DNA from: JBPESP01 sp051710585
Lineage (GTDB): Bacteria > Pseudomonadota > Gammaproteobacteria > Enterobacterales > Enterobacteriaceae
Length of the DNA stretch: 64,000 nucleotides
NCBI GenBank assembly: GCA_051710585.1
Contig: JBPESP010000001.1
Span: 630,548 to 694,547, forward strand
Direction: 5' to 3'
Within the stretch, counting starts at the first letter, position 1, and each line of letters begins with the position of its first letter. A model generated the notes under the pieces. It ran no database searches, was not told the DNA's origin, and saw only the letters and a list, made by a program, of their open reading frames with translations. The position numbers and the translations under genes are program-made. Positions 30,301 to 40,169 of this stretch are shown here, in pieces.

Positions 30301-31060
30301 GAATTTCACGTTCGCCGCTCATGAAAATGAGAATATCCCCAGGTCCCTCTCGGTTAAGCTCATGCACTGCATTATAGATCCCTTGTGCCTGAGCCCCCCC
30401 ATCGCCCACCTGTGTTATAAGCGGGCGATAGCGCACCTCTACCGGATACGTGCAGCCAGACACTTCAATGATTGGCGCGTGATGAAAGTGACGCGAAAAG
30501 CGCTCTGGATCGATAGTGGCGGAGGTAATTATGACTTTTAGATCAGGTCTGCGCGGTAATAGCTGATGCAGGTAGCCCAATATAAAATCGATATTCAGGC
30601 TACGTTCGTGGGCTTCATCGATGATTAAGGTGTCATATTGTAATAGCTGGCGATCTTGCTGTATTTCCGTAAGGAGTATCCCGTCTGTCATCAATTTTAC
30701 CAGAGTATTATTACCTATCTGATCATTAAATCGCACTTTATAACCCACGGTGCCCCCAAGCGGGGTGGCAAGCTCGTTAGCAATACGATTAGCCACGCTG
30801 CGTGCCGCTAGTCTTCGTGGCTGCGTATGCCCTATCATGCCGGTAACTCCTCGCCCGAGTTCGAGACATATTTTTGGTAACTGAGTTGTTTTACCAGAAC
30901 CGGTTTCTCCAGCTACGATGACCACCTGATGGTCCATTATCGCTTTTAAGATAGCCTGACGTTTCTGTGTAACTGGCAAATTTTCTGGGTAGATAATAGG
31001 GGGTATGGCTGCACGGCGCTCTTGAATCCTCTGAAGCGAAGTAGGGTTGCCGGTTTCCAT
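27311..31060 (-). CDS. hrpA: ATP-dependent DEAH-box RNA helicase HrpA
   Basis: A large cytoplasmic DEAH-box helicase that acts on RNA; recent E. coli work links it to splitting collided ribosomes. The 1249 residues cover Walker A GETGSGKT (51-58), DEAH (148-151), the SAT motif, the second RecA domain (ASANQRKGRCGRV), and the long C-terminal region special to HrpA through to PISEKRIQKAMNFI. The family normally has about 1300 residues; about 50 are missing from the N-terminus. ATG 31060 is the first in-frame start after a stop, and its product joins the family alignment just before YPENLPV. A separate short frame upstream (31062-31199) encodes what looks like the missing N-terminal segment in another frame. 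The helicase core is complete, so the protein is probably active. Confidence 0.93.
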   Translation of the reverse strand: METGNPTSLQRIQERRAAIPPIIYPENLPVTQKRQAILKAIMDHQVVIVAGETGSGKTTQLPKICLELGRGVTGMIGHTQPRRLAARSVANRIANELATPLGGTVGYKVRFNDQIGNNTLVKLMTDGILLTEIQQDRQLLQYDTLIIDEAHERSLNIDFILGYLHQLLPRRPDLKVIITSATIDPERFSRHFHHAPIIEVSGCTYPVEVRYRPLITQVGDGGAQAQGIYNAVHELNREGPGDILIFMSGEREIHEIADGLNQLNLPHTEVLPLYARLSNAEQNRVFQSHTGRRIVLATNIAETSLTVPGIKYVIDPGMARISRYSFRSKIQRLPIEPISQASANQRKGRCGRVSEGICIRLYAEQDFLLRPSFTDPEILRTHLASVILQMTALGLGDIAAFPFLEAPNKKYIQDGVRLLEELGALESKTEQGYCLTQLGQQLAQLPLDPRLARMILAARKGDCVREVMIIAAALSIQDPRERPIDKKQASDEKHHRFANKESDFLMFINLWDYLETQQKTLSSNQFRRQCREGFLSYLRVREWQDVYTQLRRTVKTLGLVINTKPVDYRSLHCALLTGFLSHIGQKDTDKQEYTGIYNTRFALYPGSALFKKPPKWTMVAELVETSRIWGRIAARIEPEWIEALASHLVKRTYSEPHWEKTSGTVIATERVTLLGLPIVIGRRVNYGSIDPLLCRKLFIRHALIEGDWQTRHLFFHVNRQLLDEVEELEHKSRRRDILVDNETLFKFYDDRIGQEVVSTRHFNSWWRQVQKIDPERLNFTKTMLVRTNLETISEVDYPNLWHQANLKLRLDYQFEPGNDTDGVIVHIPLPLLNQVSPQGFDWQIPGIRRELIIALIKSLPKSLRRNFMPAANYAEAFLARTTPYEIPLLDALERELRHISGVTIERDTWQLNRVPDHLKITFRVMNEQQKILAEGKDLDTLKAKLKNNMQQTLAAVIDKSLEKKNLQCWNFGTLPQRFEEKKGDYFLIAWPALVDEKQSVSIKLFETEKEQQRAMWQGLRRLLLLNIPSPIKYLHKKLPNKTKLGLYFNPYSKVLELIDDCINCGVDKLMMDQGGAVWQEQDFQRLQEYVCRHLNTVVIEIANEVEQILSVMFAIHKCLKNKIDLSQALTFSDIKTQLNGLVYRGFITASGWRRLGDILRYLRAIELRLNKLTIDPHRDRVQMMKVKILQQDWRQWQAKLPLDRRDGDDVAEIYWMIEELRVSFFAQQLGTPTPISEKRIQKAMNFIQP

Positions 31061-31061
31061 T

Positions 31062-31199
31062 TTATTGATTCCACTGTTGCTGTGACTCGCTGTTCAAAGG
31101 GCATATTGCGCTATCCTGTAAGCAGCGCTTTGGCATCTTTTTGTCGCGGATCATAACATCGTTTAGCGTCACGGTCAGTGCTGTAAGGGATAAATTCAT
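31062..31199 (-). pseudogene. hrpA: Detached original 5' end of hrpA
   Basis: From ATG 31199, preceded by AAAGGA, 45 codons read LSLTALTVTLNDVMIRDKKM and onward, resembling the E. coli HrpA N-terminus LTFTALQQRLDSLMLRDRL. The frame ends at TAA 31062-31064, one base before the ATG at 31060 that opens the main frame. A frameshift has therefore split the gene, leaving stop and restart almost touching. Confidence 0.65.
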
Positions 31200-31422
31200 A
31201 TTTATATTCCTTTATCGCCCGGACATGCCTATCTAGGCTAATCTTATCTTTAAAATTTTCATTAGTATTATACCATTAAGACGGTGGGTAATCCGATGAT
31301 GGCTTTTAGTATTGTTCAATGATTTCCAATAAACAACTCAAATTATTGTGTTATAAGCTCAACAGGAAGTTGATTAAAGTAAACACTAGGTTGTCGAACC
31401 TAGATATTATTAAAGAATAACC

Positions 31423-32030
31423 ATGAGCAAAGTTTTTTCTAGTTAAGCTCAGTATCTATCTTCCTAAACTAGTCTATTGGCTGACCATGTCATTAATAAA
31501 TGAAGCAAGTAGTATTCAAATGATGATGTTATTATTGTATGTGATTTAGGCACTCAACCGCCATGAAATTAGATAGTGAGTTGAGTTTTGCACTGCGTTT
31601 CTCTGGCGCTATATCTTGACCCTACCACTAGCAGTTAGCGCTGGAATTATCTGTCGAGCTGATAGGAGTCTCATAGAATAATGATATGTGTGTACCACAC
31701 TAATATATAATTTTCGATACCTAGTCAGTTAAAAAAAACTATTTTATATAATTATCGTTCGTACCGGTGTAACTTTCCGTTACAGCAAGCAGGATCCAGA
31801 AGGGTTTATAAAAACACGCGCTTATTATCACTGTCCTCTGTAGTATTCATAAAGATACCCATAGCGCTCTCTTGTCACTTACTATCTACATTTCTTCTTG
31901 GGATTAAAGTTATCACTGACATAAGTTTTATTTACGCTGAAGGCGTAGTGACTTATTGATCTGGAAGTAGCAGTGAAAACATAGAAAAGGTAAAGTCCTC
32001 ATTTAGAGGTTTGTTTCTACTTAACATGAG
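31423..32030 (+). pseudogene. azoR: Decayed azoR (FMN-dependent NADH azoreductase)
   Basis: Divergent from hrpA, as in E. coli. ATG 31423 gives MSKVFSS then a stop, then AQYLSS and LLADHVINK (AzoR [20 protein letters not shown] and LSDYFVEQW), and then DDVIIVCDLGTQPP (DEITVRDLAANPI). Stops occur within the first 10 codons. The 3' end is set from normal gene length. Confidence 0.75.
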
Positions 32031-33640
32031 CTCTCATACTAAGGCATCAATTGCGCCAATCGATGCCGCTTGGTTAGCGTACTTGTTGTTCAACAGCACC
32101 TTTTGCGGATCGGCTTTAATTGCGAGTATTTAGCTCGTGAAAGGGAATGGAGTAAACTATTTAATCAATCTGTAAAGTGATAGGTTAGCGGATCTCTAAC
32201 TGCTAGCAGTTCTGCGTCAGACGATTAGCATAATAATGCTTGGTGTCTATGAAAAGAATTATCACTATACCATATATTGCCTCGCTTAGTACGCTAAGCC
32301 CCTTCTGCGCGACGCGGATGCGATTAGACTATATCAGATCAGAAAAAAACCTACCTCAAATGCCTTACTCAGGCATTTGAGGTATTATTCTGCTAAATAC
32401 TGTAACTGGTAAAATATGCTAGCGTACGGTATCAATTATAAAGCATATTTTAATCCCCCGCTAGACGCAATAGTAACGGGTAGTAGGCGTGGTGATATTG
32501 CCTTGTAATTCGCTGCGGATAGCGGTATATAGCCATAAATTATTGTCATTTTTTATTTTACCATTCAAGTAAAAGAGTAAATGATTATCTGTCACCAGGA
32601 ACGTTACAAGATCGATGACATTCAGCACTATGTTAGTTGATGATCGTTCATGGTTAATACTATGGTCAGATTTTTGCCTTAATAAGTTATAATATAATAA
32701 TTATTTATCATTAAGTGAATGAAATCTTTTTTTAGTTACGCCTATAGTATTTATTTTCGCTTGAACACGTATCACTTCTTTACCGAGAATAATTGGTAGA
32801 ATTTCTTAGTAATAAAATTGCGTACAGGCCATGGCAACGCTAAAGGGGTTCCTTGTTAATATGTGTCCCGTGTTGTTTATACAAAATCATCGATATTGGT
32901 ATTTGTTCAGTAAATGAACAAATAAGGGTCGACTCTATGGTTAGCCCCACTTCGTTTAATTATTTAAACAGCTATTCTGAGTGGTATATAAACTTCTTTG
33001 CAATTGCTAAAGCATTATGTCAACAAAATTGCGGGTCCTTCCAACGCTTGGTTAAACAAATAGATTAAGGAGGGTGCTGACGCCGGCTGATAGTGAATAT
33101 GCTTAATGATATAGGACCACTATGCTAGCTTCGTAGCGCTGCGCTGATTATTTAGCACTAATCAACCGGCATAATCTGCTTGATTCCCGCCGGGAAATTC
33201 ACTGAAGTATAATTTAATATTTCATCATTAACAACTGTGGCAGTAATAAATTCTTCTTGGAGAACCAGAAAACTGTTTTCCCGTATCGTGCATTCCTACC
33301 TGGAACCGGTTATACCATCAGGTAAGGTACTAGCTTAATTAAAAATGTACACAAGAGATTACGTAAGGAAAAAGGCAAATTCTTTCAGCCACAGAAAGCT
33401 TATACAGTATTTTTTGCTGGCTTTTTTCTTAGTTATCTTTTGGCATGATTAATAACACTGATAATCTTGATAAACGTAGTATGGTAGCTAGTAATTGTTT
33501 CTGAGTAATGCTTGAGCCTGTTGAGCATTAAGCGCATCATATTTTTAGTGGTCAAGCTAAACTAATCACCGTATTAGAGTTTCACTGGGATATAATTTCT
33601 GATTTGTTTAGCAGTAACTAACTCATCGTTATATTCATGT
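32031..33640. other. Stretch without an identifiable gene
   Basis: No coding resemblance was found. It contains a good terminator-type hairpin at 32352-32384, listed separately. The hrpA-azoR pair is normally far from thr-arcA, so a rearrangement breakpoint or IS-mediated deletion probably lies in here or at the IS3 remnant to the right. Confidence 0.5.
32352..32384 (-). terminator. Perfect 14-bp hairpin with a T-run on the minus strand
   Basis: TACCTCAAATGCCT at 32352-32365 pairs with AGGCATTTGAGGTA at 32371-32384, loop TACTC. Seven A's at 32343-32349 become a T-run when read on the minus strand, so this has the form of an intrinsic terminator for a minus-strand gene now lost. Confidence 0.6.
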
Positions 33641-33649
33641 GGTATGAGT

Positions 33650-34140
33650 GCACTGTAAAATACTCCAGAAGAATATAGGCTGTTATTTTTATGAGCTACT
33701 TTGCTGAAGCTTAAAGCCTGTTACCTATATTCAATCGTTTTAGACTTCTGAAGAAGTCCGTTCTATCGGACAGTTATACCAACAGTTACCCCGCCGATTC
33801 ATTTTTTGATCTGGTAATACTATAGTAACTACCAGCTATTTTATAGAGCTACCCGGATCGCTGTAGAACATCACTTCGGCTGCTTTACTCCACGTTTCCT
33901 TATGCCATTTCCAGTGCTTTATGGTCATTTTCTGTCCGGGGAAAACGAGAAATAGGTCAGTACAGCTATTTTCTAGCGAACAAATCAAGAACAAATGAAA
34001 GGCGTATCCAGCGTTTCTCAGCTTATGTATATTTTACATCACTTCTCCCAGTATTCAATAGCACTTTTGACCTGCTGGAAGCCATCTCAGGGGAAGGTTA
34101 CCTATGGCTTAGAGCAGGTGATTTTTCAAAAGGTACAGCG
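33650..34140 (-). mobile_element. IS3-family transposase remnant, copy A
   Basis: On the minus strand, broken frames give WEK-CKIYI, then SFVLDLFARK, then MTIKHWKWHKETWSKAAEVM, then FYSDPGS, then MNRRGNCWYNCPIER. These correspond in order to the integrase core of IS3-family OrfB: VWCGDVTY, VLDLFARK, LTMKALEMAW, FHSDQGS and MSRRGNCWDNAPMER. The catalytic region is legible but riddled with stops. The terminal repeats are not recognisable. The + frame at 33995-34219 is only its antisense. Confidence 0.7.
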
Positions 34141-34789
34141 CGATCTTTTTTTAAACAAGATAGGTAAGGAAAGGGGCTCGCAAGGCTATATATTCAGATA
34201 TATTATAGGTGTTTATTAAACAGCCTGGTAGTATTCTATACTACCACGGTCATAATTATCCTTATCTCCAGCCCGTTGGAGTATGCTTATGCCATAGAGA
34301 TCTATATCGTTCTGATTAATCAAACGTTGATCAGATGGTTATTGGTTATTGGTTATTGGTTATTGGAGTATGTTACCACTACTTATGGCGTTTATATTTA
34401 TATTCGCTTTCAGTGTCATTATTGTAATTGCATCTATAGTATAAATCGGGCTGCGTTATTGCGTCATCCGATTCTAGCCATGGTATTTTTTGGCTATGTA
34501 GCAAAAAAAGTATCGGTGATCTAGAGTCTTTTTTAGACCTGCAATAAGCCTGATAACGATAACTAACTTAATTATCTTTTTACTGCTTTCGTCAGTCATA
34601 TTTACGCTGACCAATGCTTATAATAGCCAAAGTACCCATCGGAAACTACTAATGTTTTATGCTCTAAACTTTTTGTTTATCTTATCATAGTTGGTACTGG
34701 ATCTGTTGGGGGGGGTGGCCGACTTTCCAAGAAACCAGCTGAACAGGCGCGTAAAAAAGCTTGACTATTAAGTAGCGTAGCGATGAATC
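34141..34789. other. Short gene-less stretch with tandem heptamers
   Basis: It contains four exact copies of GGTTATT (34337-34364) and a G8 tract near 34710. It may include the unread end of the IS3 remnant. Confidence 0.4.
34337..34364. repeat. (GGTTATT)x4 heptanucleotide repeat
   Basis: Four exact head-to-tail copies. A unit of 7 would shift frame with each gain or loss, but no functional gene is present here, so it is most likely neutral slippage. Confidence 0.95.
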
Positions 34790-36065
34790 ATCTTACTTTT
34801 TATTAAAAGTAGGAAATTGCAATGCTTCTCATTACTTCTCTGCCTAAAGAAAACTCTAATTTAGAGTTCGCTAGTAAACCGGCGTATTACCCAGCCTGAA
34901 TTACTTCGTCTGTCGGTGGCGTTAATTGATTTATGGCACCATCCAGCTCGTAAATATAGCCCAATTTTGCTAATTCATGCATTATCTTGACAGTAAGGGT
35001 AGTGTCGTTGACGCAAGTGCAAGCGCAATCGAGCGTAGTTAGTTGCCATTTTTTTGTCAGAAGAATTCTTCTGCTCGCGATAAATTATTTGTTTGACTAA
35101 TTCCATCGAGTTTGAGAGTGTAGCTACTATGGTCGGAATAATAGCTATTTACCGTCGTGTAAAAAACCGCGCTATGATATCATTTTACCGGTCGTCTCAG
35201 TTTTTTTTTGCTAGCAGAGCAGCGTAAAATCGCTAAAATTTGCCGTCTAATACAAAAAACTTATTGGTTTATTGCATGCTTATTGCGGCAGTTATGCTAC
35301 CGCTTAAAGTAATAGTAAATTGCGTTAGCAGCTTGCTGATATTGATATCATTACAGGAGTTTAGTATAGTGTCTTTCGCATTTTTATCATTGAACGTCTA
35401 TTCTATTAGCGCTTGTCTGGCGTCGAACTTACCCTGGAGCTACCTATGTAGTTAATATTCGCGTCCAGCATATAAAAGAGTTTTTCCTGCAGAGCACTGA
35501 TCTTTAAAAATTTTTTTTGGGGGTTGGAGGGGGGTTAAAGAAATACGATCCGCACATTCTTTGGGCTGGAGAATGCATACTCCAGCGCCCGTCATTATCA
35601 TCGGACGGATCGCGCCCAGGAGATGATGACAGACTATTTTACCAACCTTGGTGAGTATCTGTACTATAAACGGTTGCTAAAATGCTTTGGTACCAATATT
35701 ACGGAACGGTCTAGCATGCTAATACTTTTAAAAAACCGGCACTACTACTCCATAAAAAAATAAAACATTACCACTCGCGGTAAAATATGCGCTTAGGTTA
35801 GCTTATCACCGATATAGGTTGACAGGATATGCGTGGCGCGCAATGAAATCTATTTCCAGTAACTTTTTATTGTAGTTAGGATTGATGTTTATAACATATG
35901 GGGAACTCCTGTCACTGAAAGTAAGACACTGCTCAATTGCTTTGATGAAGTTAAAATGCTTATTGCGCCTTTTGATATTATAGAGTTCTATGGATAGAAT
36001 CCATAATAAAATGAGCGTCGGGTGTATAGGCGGAAAATATGAATAAACTATGAACAAACTTTAGT
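34790..36065 (-). pseudogene. thrC: Decayed thrC (threonine synthase)
   Basis: Third gene of the dead thr operon. On the minus strand, LLEIDFIARHAYPVNLYR near 35850 matches LKLDFVTRSAKILSAFIG. DGRWS near 35590 matches DGQWS. VNDTTLTVKIMHELAKLGY near 35000 matches VDDETTQQTMRELKELGY. Stops lie between every block. The protein-like + frame at 35520-35760 is the antisense of this fossil. Confidence 0.65.
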
Positions 36066-36079
36066 CGTTTACAAATACT

Positions 36080-36907
36080 GCTATCTATGTCAAGCAGTCG
36101 GTAGTACGCGTTGAAGTATCCTAGCAATCGCAAATAGAAAATAGCGTGTATTCTGAATACGAGATATCGTAAGGATAGTATACCGATATAGCTTACTGCC
36201 TGAAATACATTGGTGATAATATCGGCTATAATTAGGTACGGTAGGACCCAGCATAATATTTATTAGTTTAACCGTAAACCCTCCTGCTATGCAGGATATA
36301 GCAGATATGTATAAAGCTCGGCAGATAATGGCAAATATAATCCTAGTAGCGATAAACATTACACCAAGAGAATCATTAGCGCCCCGATGGTGTTCACTTA
36401 AATACTCTGATAAACCATAATATCATCTACAACTAGTCGTAAAAAACCGATATCGCCTACCTGATAATGCCGTTTCATACAGGTCTCAGCTGTATGCTGC
36501 TGAGAAAAAAGTTTGATAACATTATTAAAATACACCCCTTCGAAAATGTGCTCTCCATTTTACCCATCGACATCACCATCTAACTATCATTCACTTAGCA
36601 GTCGTATACAATAACTGTTCATTACTACTAGCGGCGCCCATCACCGAGCAGGTGCTAGAAGTGAGATTAGGAACCGATAGAGATTTTCAGCTATATAGCC
36701 AACCAGAACACTCTTCTCCTTTTCAGTTCTGCGTGAAACTCTATCATTTTTGATAAATGGTATTTCTGCCCGGCTCTACGGGAATTTAAGTTTGTTGATA
36801 AGCTCTCGGCGCTTTGTAGGTTACATCTGTTGGGCGGATAAGCCACGCTGATATAATTCTTTAATAGCGTTCCCCACCTACCAGGGATAACTATCGCTCC
36901 AGTACAT
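36080..36907 (-). pseudogene. thrB: Decayed thrB (homoserine kinase)
   Basis: Follows the thrA fossil directly, as in the E. coli operon. Matches by frame-hopping on the minus strand: a piece corresponding to DKLPSEPRENIVYQ near 36800, one to the ATP-binding PIGSGLGSSACSV near 36660, one to MGELEGRISGS-HYDNVA near 36560, one to YPGIKVSTAEARAIL near 36400, one to YRRQDCIAHGRHLAGFIHA near 36340, and the C-terminal ICRLDTAGARVLE near 36105. Full length is still traceable. Confidence 0.7.
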
Positions 36908-38825
36908 TAAACCCACGCTAATATTGCCGATTAAGGTCGGCGTATATACGAGGTTCCGCTGAGATAATTGCTAGACTACTATAGTTAGGTAGTATCAATG
37001 CTAAAAGTTGATAATAGTGGGTTTAGGCGGCATTACTTTTTTCTATCTTTCACTTTGAACAGCAGATTATTCTTGCTAACTGCCTCGATACTGACTTTTA
37101 AGACGCTCTTTCAATTTTACTCTTCCAAGCGGGGGACTTCGCTATTTAAAGTCGCATTCAGTGTCTAAAGTAGGCAATCAGGTAAGAAAAGTGGCTATAT
37201 ACTGCTGTTGTTAAAATTCGCTGGTAGCACTGGCTCAAATTGATATAGCTATTAACTCTAGGTATTATAATTCCAGCTTGCACACCAGAATCAGAAGTTT
37301 ACACTTTATACCTATATTGGAAAGATTATCGCAGGATTTGGCTGGATATAATTGTTACTACGTGTCAGCTACGTCGTAGCTAATATTCAATAAATTCTAT
37401 ATATAATAGGCAAACTGACACAAATATTGATATTATAAAAAAATTTAAAGCGCGTATCTGATGGTAGGTAATCTATTGAAGTAGTGTTGGCTTTTTTGTT
37501 AGGCGTCAGTACCTGGAAGGTAAATGCCACAAGATTCGTATGTTGATTGGATAGCGCCCTGCTGCCGGTATGCAGTCAACAGTTATCAGGTTGAGTAGGT
37601 GCTACTCTGATCGTAAAGTGGGAAACAATATCATCATCCATAGTGTCTCATCTTTAAGCTCCGGATAAACTTCTTCTTCCTCTTCTTCTTTCAGAAGAGC
37701 CAGGCTTACTCTTGCCAACCTGTACTGCGGTACGCAAAAGCTAATCCTTTAATATATTCCGAATAAGATTAAGGATCAGTACCAGAGACTTACCAGCGAA
37801 CGCCATGGCGGCAAAAAACCGCACCACCATACCACAATCATCATCTCTTTTCATCTCAGGACAGGAAACGTTAATCATTGCTATATTATTATATGAATGA
37901 TACCTCTAACCAGATTTCCTTTCTCGTCATTGGACGGTCTTATTAAGGTATCAAGTTTTTTTTGAGCACTAGTGTATTTTGATTAGGCAGAGAATTTGGA
38001 ATTAAAAAATGGAAACGATGCTGTGAGGATGAAGAATATTGGCGCCGAAATAAGATAGATTTATCGCTTCTTAAATAGGAAGCTAACTCAATAAATGCAT
38101 ATCAGTATACGATAGGATCGTAAGTATACACGTTGTCTGCCTGGTTAGATTCCATAAAATCACTGCTTAGACAAGCCTACAACACTAGCGCAGAGCGATT
38201 AGATCTATTGCGGCAGTGTATTACTAGCTCTCCGCGTTCCTTATAGGTGGTAAACCCCCATAAGAATGATGTGATCGTAGGGATTGCAGTATTACTAATG
38301 CGCTGTGTAGATTCCGCGATATCCACCGTCAATTCTAACCTCCTTATGTTAGTAGTTTTTACCAGCTTGATGACCCTTACGTAAAAGCCACGCAAGCAAC
38401 AGGGCTTCCATTAGCGCAATAGACAATTTTACTGCTGCTATGGATGACGATGTTAACGCTGTTAGGGCAATATTTAACAGCTAAATACCATGTAACAGAT
38501 ACTTAAGCTGAGGGAATTTCTGCTTGAGAACGCCATGTAACGCTGTATAATTAAACCTTGGTAAGGCGATGCCAAACTTTTTTTAAAATTGACTAAAGAT
38601 ATTTGTTCAGCCTCAAGCATATTCTATTGGATATATATAGATAGCTGCTATTGAGTATTCCACCGTAGATGGTAATTTAGATGATTTGTAATTTTGAGTG
38701 GTGTAGATAATATCAATGAGGTCGCTAACATGTTTCATGATAGCGACAGAAATTTTGCTGACGTTAATGTCCTCCACTGTGATACTAGTTTGCCCCCTCA
38801 ACCTTTCCGCGTAAAAAAGTAACGG
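36908..38825 (-). pseudogene. thrA: Decayed thrA (aspartokinase I-homoserine dehydrogenase I)
   Basis: The bifunctional first enzyme of threonine synthesis. On the minus strand: GQTSITVEDINVSKISVAIM near 38780 ([20 protein letters not shown]), LELTVDIAESTQRIS near 38330 (LESTVDIAESTRRIA), an acidic run with VYPELKDE near 37680 (FYLELKEG), a piece corresponding to VVTPNKKANTSSMDY near 37500, and IEAVSKNNLLFKVKD near 37075 (IAEVDGNDPLFKVKN). An internal deletion of about 145 codons lies between the 37680 and 37500 blocks. The kinase N-terminus and many frames are broken. Confidence 0.8.
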
Positions 38826-39441
38826 TAATCCTTAACGAAAGAGTTAATTAGGTAGTCTCTACGTTACTAGATAACAACTATTATTTATATGTGGACAATT
38901 ATCCATAAAAATAGAATATTTAATAAAATGAGTGTATTTTTATAATTTTTATCTATCAATAGATCTTACAATAGATCTTAAGGCTACGTTGCTGGTGCGT
39001 AACGTAGTCCCCATGACACGATAGGCAGATGCTCAATTTGGGTTATTCCCTCTATCACGCAGAACAATATAAAATAATGGTACATAATGTATATTAAAGT
39101 TATCTCATATGGGGGATACTGTTAATCCCGTTCAATGAAATGGCATGCATGGTATTATAGTTTATTTTAATATATTTCAGAAAATGATGTTTTCTTGAGT
39201 AGAAAAGATTCGCCTGGCGCTGTTTTTATTAAAACAGTAGAATGAAGAGCGTTTAAGTTTGAGAAATCAAGTATCAAACACAGATAGCATTACTGATAAT
39301 AAACCCTTAATCACGATAAAGAACGTTGAATTGCTGAAACACGAAGTTTTGGAGAATATATTTATTTCTCCATTACCGTTAAGGAGAATACTGGCTTGAG
39401 CACCTCTTCTTTCGATTATGTTTATAATTTTAAGTAGTAAA
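38826..39441. other. thrA-arcA intergenic stretch
   Basis: The E. coli equivalent holds the thr leader, yjtD and yjjY. No leader peptide rich in Thr and Ile codons and no attenuator can be seen, and the minus frame at 39267-39458 resembles nothing. Confidence 0.4.
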
Positions 39442-40169
39442 ATGCAGAACCTACACATTTCTTAATTGAAGGCAAATTAGTTACCCATAATGTCCTCAAA
39501 AATATTTTTTTGAAGCTGAAGGTTACATGCTTAATGAAACTGCCGCCAGCGTAGAGGTGTACAGCGAGCTGTTAAGATATGACATTAACCTAGTGATTAT
39601 GGATATTAATTTGCTTGGTGAAATAGTTTTTTGTTGGCGCGATAATTTTGGGAATACGCATGGATCGCCATGCTGGTTCTTAATTAACCGCGATAAAAGG
39701 TGGATAAAATTCCTTAGATTTTAAATTGGCGTCGATAATGATATTATCAAGTTATTTAATCTACGCAAATTTACTATCTATCTATGTGCACAACTTGTTA
39801 TTCTGTAATATGAATATTGGAGTCGCTCTTGAAGAGTAGGGCTGATGAAAAGCTGTAGATTTAACGGTTGTATGCCCGATACACCATACGTTCTTAGTAA
39901 GAATGTATGGTAGAAGCTATAAACTACCTTGCAGCGGCCTTTGCACCATGCTTCATTTTTGTAACATCCATGCAAGATTTAATCGTGAGAAGCGTTGTTA
40001 AAGAAAATAAGCGCTATGAACTGAAAGCCTATAATCGTAGCGTTAAGGTTACTATCTGTCATATTATGTAAGTATTCTTAATCGACCCCAGATACGATAC
40101 GGATATGCCGGAAATCATCCCTACAATTTACAGTGTAGGATATCGTTTATGTGCGATTTAGAAGAGTAA
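39442..40169 (+). pseudogene. arcA: Decayed arcA (redox response regulator)
   Basis: ArcA controls respiratory genes under low oxygen. ATG 39442 gives MQNLHIS then a stop (E. coli MQTPHILIVEDE). A still-open piece reads RYDINLVIMDINLLGEIV (EYDINLVIMDINLPGKNG), keeping the phospho-acceptor Asp region. The C-terminus is legible as GYRLC then DLEE-stop ending at 40169 (E. coli GYRFCGDLED). The receiver start and the DNA-binding half have many stops. Total length is close to the original 717 bp, so it died by point changes rather than deletion. Confidence 0.85.

Noticed and set aside
33995..34219. A 74-codon + strand frame that looked like a small gene
   Set aside because: The minus strand of the same interval reads as an IS3-family transposase in order (LDLFARK, then MTIKHWKW, then RRGNCW), and the frame has no homologue or ribosome binding site; it is the antisense of that remnant.
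34870..34990. A + strand run ITQPELLRLSVALIDLWHH that looked coding
   Set aside because: The minus strand here carries the thrC segment VNDTTLTVKIMHELAKLGY, so the + reading is its shadow.
35520..35760. A protein-like + strand frame (GLENAYSSARHYHRTDRAQE)
   Set aside because: It lies antisense to the thrC fossil, whose blocks on either side fix the strand; high-GC coding DNA often leaves an open antisense frame.
37670..37695. A GAA/CTT trinucleotide run as a microsatellite of interest
   Set aside because: It falls in the thrA fossil where the intact protein already has a Glu-rich stretch; modest local expansion is enough to explain it.
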